Shown here piece by piece: positions 60,410 through 64,000 of a DNA stretch of 64,000 nt. The translations under genes were made by a program, and so were the position numbers. Positions within the stretch are counted from its first letter, which is position 1, and each line of letters opens with the position of its first letter. Origin of the DNA: Simiduia litorea (GTDB taxonomy: Bacteria > Pseudomonadota > Gammaproteobacteria > Pseudomonadales > Cellvibrionaceae); the NCBI RefSeq assembly GCF_042853465.1, contig NZ_AP031497.1, forward strand, positions 1,612,001-1,676,000, given 5' to 3'. Under the pieces are notes generated by a model that made no database searches, was not told the origin of the DNA, and was given only the letters and a program-made list of their open reading frames with translations.

Positions 60410-61189
60410 ATGCCGTCTTCTACTTTTGCAGCCGATGTGGCCGGCCAAGCTTCTACATCCGATGTGCTAGAGCAGCTCCTGCATACGCGTGCAGATATTT
60501 GGCGTGCTCGCTCCGCCATGCAGAGGCGAGAGGTTATCAGCACCGGTTTTCCCGCTCTCGATGCTGCGCTACACGATGGCGGCTGGCCTTTGGGCGCCAG
60601 TACAGAGCTGTTGTCCGACGGTTTAAATTGGCCATTACTGTTGCCGGCACTGGTGTCGCGCTTACCGGGCTATATTTTTCTCATTGATCCTCCCTGCGTG
60701 CCGAGCGCCGCTTACCTCGCCCATGCTGGCGTGGCGCCTGAACAACTATTGGTACTGCGCAACGTGAGTGTGCACGACAATTTGTGGGCTGCCGACCAAG
60801 CGTTGCGCGCCGGCGCTAGCGCCTTGGTGTGTCAGTGGTTGCCTAACAAGGCGATTACGGATCGCGATTTGCGCCAATTACAGCAGGCTGCTGTTAAAGG
60901 CGGTGCTTGGCATGTGTTGTTGCGCTCGCGTCAAGCGGCGCACACCGCGGCTCCGGCCGCGTTACGGTTAGCAGCTGAGGTGTGTGATGGCGGTTTACAG
61001 CTCACCGTATTAAAGCAGCGCGGAGGTTGGGCCGGGCAGCAGGTGCAGTTGTCACTCTGGCCGCAACTGGCGGCCTTGACGTTACAGCCGGTACAAAACA
61101 GGCCTGTGCATTTAGAAAATTTACCGGTGCTGCGGCAAGGTGTTGTGCCTCAGCGCACGGCACAGTTGGCGTCATTGGTTAATGGCTGA
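60410..61189 (+). CDS. imuA: ImuA, SulA/RecA-like translesion accessory protein
   Basis: 259-residue protein of the ImuA (SulA-related) family, the first gene of the damage-inducible mutasome. It follows the RecA-like core order (STGFPALDAALHDGGWPLGASTEL, then LIDPPCVPSAAYL) but the phosphate-binding loop is not an intact Walker A. ImuA helps deliver ImuB and DnaE2 to damaged DNA. The start at 60410 has GAGG eight bases upstream; an upstream frame is not used. A LexA box precedes it. Confidence 0.9.
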   Translation: MPSSTFAADVAGQASTSDVLEQLLHTRADIWRARSAMQRREVISTGFPALDAALHDGGWPLGASTELLSDGLNWPLLLPALVSRLPGYIFLIDPPCVPSAAYLAHAGVAPEQLLVLRNVSVHDNLWAADQALRAGASALVCQWLPNKAITDRDLRQLQQAAVKGGAWHVLLRSRQAAHTAAPAALRLAAEVCDGGLQLTVLKQRGGWAGQQVQLSLWPQLAALTLQPVQNRPVHLENLPVLRQGVVPQRTAQLASLVNG

Positions 61190-62723
61190 TGCCATGGCTG
61201 CTCAACGCGATTTGCCGGCGCTAGGTACAAAGACAGGCCGGCTTTATGTGAGTTTGTACTTTCCAGCCTTAGCGCTAGATCATTGGCTGCGCGCAAGTCA
61301 GGAGACTTACCCACTGGCGTTGTACAGCGGTCAACGTTTGGTCGCGGTATCGTCTGCTGCGCGAGCGGCGGGTGTGACAGAGGGCATGAGTGTGACCAGC
61401 GCCTTGGCGCTGTCACCTCAGCTTTGCTTGCGTGTATTCGAACCAGAGCAGGGTTTGCATTTATTACAAAATTTAGCGCAGTGGGCTTATGGTTTTACGC
61501 CTTATGTTGAGCTGGATGAACCGGATTTTTTGCACCTTGAAGTAGCGAGCAGTTTACGTCTATTCCATGGTCAGACGATGTTGTTAGAGCGAATCACGCG
61601 GGAATTAGCCGCATGGCGTTGTGCTGTTTTTATCGGCCTAGGTCCCACCCGCATGGTTGCTAAGCTGCTAGCAAAAAGCCAAGTATTAGAGGCTGCACCA
61701 AGCCTCGTTGAACAGCAAGCGGCGATAGCTGAGCAGCGTCTGGGTGTGTTGTTGAGTGCCTTGCCAGTGTCGCGATTAGATGTATCCGCGGCCTTATTGA
61801 AGCGTTTGGCTAGCTCCGGTTTTCGCCAGCTAGGTCAGCTTACGGCTCTGCCTTTGAGTGAACTAGGCCAGCGTTTTGGTAAAGATGCTGTGCGTTATTT
61901 GCAGCAATTGTGCGGTCTGCAAGAACAGCCGGTGAGTGCCTTAACGTTAGCGCCAGCGTTTAATCAGCGCTTGGCTTTTATCTATGGCCTTACCGATGCA
62001 GCCCATTTACAAGAACCTTTGCAATTGTTATTGCGACAATTACAGCAGTTCCTACGTCTGCGGCAACTTATAACCCAGCGTATTTGCTGGTGTTTTTACC
62101 ATGAAGATAAAACCGAAAGTCAGATAATTGTGGCTGTGCAGAGTGCGCACAGCGATACAGATGAGTTTTACCAGCTCACCTGTTTAAAATTGGAAAATCT
62201 ACGCTGGTCCTCTGCTATCGAACAGGTGGGCTTGGAGGCTTTAGGTTTAACGTCGGCTGCACCTGTGGCGAAGGGATTGTTTCGCGATATGCGCGATAAA
62301 AGTGATGATATTGAGCGTTTAATGAATCGCTTCTATCAACGCTTTAGCGCTCAACAATTTTGCAGTTATAGGCTGCAAGCGGAGCATTTGCCGGATAAAC
62401 AGCAATGCGAACAGTTGGCGTTTGTCAGCAATAAAGTTAAGGCCGCCAGCGCTGTTGGCTTAGATGTTGATCATTGGTTATGCCCCTGGCTACTACATCC
62501 GCCGCAAGCGCTTTTCATGCGCAAAAAGCAATTAATTTGGTATAGAGACGGGCTCAGGCAAGAGCTGCAGCTGGTGAGTCGCGCAGCGCGTTTTGATAGC
62601 CACTGGTGGCAGCAGCGCGCGCGCAGAGATTATTTTATCGCCAAGGCACAGCAGCATTACTACAGTGTTTTTTTCTGCCAGCAGCGAGAGCAATGGTTCA
62701 TGGCGGGTTTTTATGTTTGCTGA
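61182..62723 (+). CDS. imuB: ImuB, catalytically impaired Y-family polymerase
   Basis: 513-residue Y-family protein bridging ImuA/DnaE2 to the beta clamp. The Y-family palm and fingers are visible (LYVSLYFPALALDHWL, then AVSSAARAAGVTEGMSV and VASSLRLFHG), and LASSGFRQLGQLTALPLSELGQRFG forms the helix-hairpin-helix part. The first catalytic Asp is missing (YVSLYFP), as in known ImuB, so it is probably not a polymerase. The start at 61182 overlaps imuA by eight bases; 61194 is an alternative ATG. Confidence 0.92.
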   Translation: MADAMAAQRDLPALGTKTGRLYVSLYFPALALDHWLRASQETYPLALYSGQRLVAVSSAARAAGVTEGMSVTSALALSPQLCLRVFEPEQGLHLLQNLAQWAYGFTPYVELDEPDFLHLEVASSLRLFHGQTMLLERITRELAAWRCAVFIGLGPTRMVAKLLAKSQVLEAAPSLVEQQAAIAEQRLGVLLSALPVSRLDVSAALLKRLASSGFRQLGQLTALPLSELGQRFGKDAVRYLQQLCGLQEQPVSALTLAPAFNQRLAFIYGLTDAAHLQEPLQLLLRQLQQFLRLRQLITQRICWCFYHEDKTESQIIVAVQSAHSDTDEFYQLTCLKLENLRWSSAIEQVGLEALGLTSAAPVAKGLFRDMRDKSDDIERLMNRFYQRFSAQQFCSYRLQAEHLPDKQQCEQLAFVSNKVKAASAVGLDVDHWLCPWLLHPPQALFMRKKQLIWYRDGLRQELQLVSRAARFDSHWWQQRARRDYFIAKAQQHYYSVFFCQQREQWFMAGFYVC

Positions 62724-64000
62724 GTTGCACTGCGTTAGTAATTTTAGTTTTTTACGCGGAGCCTCTCGTCCGGAAGAGTTGGTGCAGCGTGCGCACGCCT
62801 TAGCCTATCAAGCTTTAGCTATTACCGATGAGTGCTCTTTTGCCGGCGTGGTTAAAGCTCATGTGGCAGCGCAGCAGCTGGATTTTCATTTGATTGTCGG
62901 TAGCGAGTTTTGGTTGCAAGATAAGCAGGCGAAGCTGGCCCCAGCTCACGTGGTTTTACTGGCACCTAATCGCGCCGCCTACAGTGAAATTTCCGCGCTG
63001 ATTACCCGCGCTCGACGCCGTGCTGAAAAAGGTAGCTATCAACTTTTTTTGCAGGAATTGCAATTTGGCACCCAGCACTGCTTGGCTATTTGGTTGCCGG
63101 TGCAGGCGCAAACGGCTGAAGACTGGCTGGGCCAGAGTCGCTTACTGTCGCGTTATTTTAAGCAGCGCCTGTGGTTGGGTGTTGAGCTGTTGCAACAATC
63201 ATCGGATGAGGTCTACTACCAGCGCTGTTATCTAACCGCGAGCGAGCAGCGTATCAGTATGGTGGCGTGTAACGATGTGCATATGCATTGCCATAAACGC
63301 CAGCCCTTACAAGACGTGTTGGCAGCTACGCGCTACAACTGCTCGGTGGCTGAATTGGGTGTGCGCCGCCATGCTAATGCCGAGCGCTACTTGCGGCCGT
63401 TGGAAAAACTAAAAACGCTCTACCCGGAGGCGTTGCTACAAGAAGCTGCGCACATCGCCAGCTTGTGTCATTTTTCTATGAGCGAGCTGTGCTATGAATA
63501 CCCGCCTGAGGTGGTGCCAGAGGGGTTATCTGCAAGCGCTTATTTAGCACAGCTAACCTATGAAGGCGCAGCTTTGCGCTGGCCCAATGGCACCACCCCA
63601 GCAATGGAAAAGCAATTGCACAAGGAACTCAGCTTAATTGAAGAGTTGCACTACGAGTATTATTTTTTAACCGTGCACGATCTTGTGCGCTACGCGAGAA
63701 GCCAGCGCATTCTATGCCAAGGGCGAGGTTCTGCGGCCAACTCGGCGGTGTGTTATTGCCTGTTTATTACCGAGGTGGACCCGGCGCAAAGTGATTTATT
63801 GTTTGAGCGCTTTATATCCAAGGAGCGCAATGAGCCTCCGGACATAGATGTGGACTTTGAACATGAGCGGCGCGAGGAGGTGATCCAATATATCTACCGA
63901 AAATATAGCCGCGAGCGCGCCGCCTTAGCGGCAACGGTGATTACCTATCGGCCCAAAAGCGCGATTCGCGATGTGGGTAAGGCGTTAGGTTTAGACCCAT
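62713..64000 (+). CDS. dnaE2: Error-prone DNA polymerase DnaE2 (3'-truncated)
   Basis: Start of the SOS-induced C-family polymerase; 429 codons are visible before the window ends. The PHP domain opens MFAELHCVSNFSFLRGAS, the form typical of DnaE2 rather than replicative DnaE. Further landmarks are VHMHCHKRQPLQDVLAATRY near 190, QGRGSAANSAVCYCLF near 338 and the palm motif PPDIDVDFEHERRE near 375 with its catalytic aspartates. It overlaps the end of imuB by 11 bases. The remaining half lies outside the window. Confidence 0.95.
   Translation, partial: MFAELHCVSNFSFLRGASRPEELVQRAHALAYQALAITDECSFAGVVKAHVAAQQLDFHLIVGSEFWLQDKQAKLAPAHVVLLAPNRAAYSEISALITRARRRAEKGSYQLFLQELQFGTQHCLAIWLPVQAQTAEDWLGQSRLLSRYFKQRLWLGVELLQQSSDEVYYQRCYLTASEQRISMVACNDVHMHCHKRQPLQDVLAATRYNCSVAELGVRRHANAERYLRPLEKLKTLYPEALLQEAAHIASLCHFSMSELCYEYPPEVVPEGLSASAYLAQLTYEGAALRWPNGTTPAMEKQLHKELSLIEELHYEYYFLTVHDLVRYARSQRILCQGRGSAANSAVCYCLFITEVDPAQSDLLFERFISKERNEPPDIDVDFEHERREEVIQYIYRKYSRERAALAATVITYRPKSAIRDVGKALGLDP

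Noticed and set aside
60098..60448. Minus-strand frame of 116 codons upstream of imuA
   Set aside because: It runs across the LexA box and imuA start and has no recognisable domain.
1..64000. CRISPR arrays, tRNA or rRNA genes, insertion sequences, prophage
   Set aside because: Scanned intergenic regions by eye; no repeat-spacer array, cloverleaf-type sequence, transposase or phage gene was seen. A covariance search for tRNA and small RNA was not possible.

Overview
The window looks like a chromosomal segment of a free-living, aerobic gammaproteobacterium, probably marine. Support comes from the Pseudomonas-like order sdhCDAB-sucAB-lpd-sucCD with a divergent gltA, a System I cytochrome c maturation operon, an imuA-imuB-dnaE2 mutagenesis cassette under a LexA box, and many acyl-CoA/beta-oxidation genes at moderate GC. 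A Cellvibrionales/Spongiibacteraceae-type organism is my best guess, but this is inference; no rRNA or tRNA gene was seen to fix it. I saw no CRISPR array, insertion sequence, prophage or rRNA operon.

Layout. 1-3977 (+): beta-oxidation set (5'-truncated acyl-CoA dehydrogenase, MaoC hydratase, SDR dehydrogenase, thiolase) closed by a terminator. 4083-6348 (-): TetR regulator and AidB-like acyl-CoA dehydrogenase. 6508-9946 (-): a two-gene lipoprotein operon, a diheme c-type cytochrome-like protein followed by a PhoX/DUF839 protein with a collagen-like spacer. 10111-15156: secreted cyclophilin, TauE/SafE permease, circularly permuted GTPase YlqF/RbgA, LapG-like protease, chemoreceptor. 15366-26848 (-): complete TCA block; gltA (+) diverges at 27324. 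28769-32178: MsrA, mercaptopyruvate sulfurtransferase, and an orphan FlhB-C-terminal/FliK-like pair. 32482-37778 (+): ccmABCDEFG, without ccmH or ccmI, followed by a 47-residue membrane protein behind a perfect FNR/ANR box.

38232-44054: 2OG-Fe(II) oxygenase; a regulator with two HxlR domains; and a carotenoid oxygenase with two thiolases whose leader carries three repeats at an exact 22-bp period. 44131-44247 is a degraded receiver-domain fragment. 44301-45508 (-): ECF sigma factor (apparently frameshifted just after its start) with a four-helix membrane partner. 45705-52214 (+): exported amidohydrolase, Imm_superinfect-family small protein, DUF1080 protein, acetyl-CoA hydrolase family protein, and a phospholipase C/P1-nuclease-like protein. 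52279-54267 (-): large methyltransferase with a helical N-terminal half. 54580-56140 (+): coupled DUF3429-DUF393-SDR operon. 56265-56867 (-): MarC. 57345-59887 (+): unknown membrane protein with a LytS-type kinase and LytTR regulator. 60410-64000 (+): imuA-imuB-dnaE2, the last gene running off the end.

Most of the window is core metabolism. The less ordinary parts are the HxlR/carotenoid oxygenase/thiolase module, the cytochrome/PhoX lipoprotein pair, the FNR-box small membrane protein, the ECF frameshift and the three-gene LytS/LytTR unit. I did not find a clearly new defence or mobile system.
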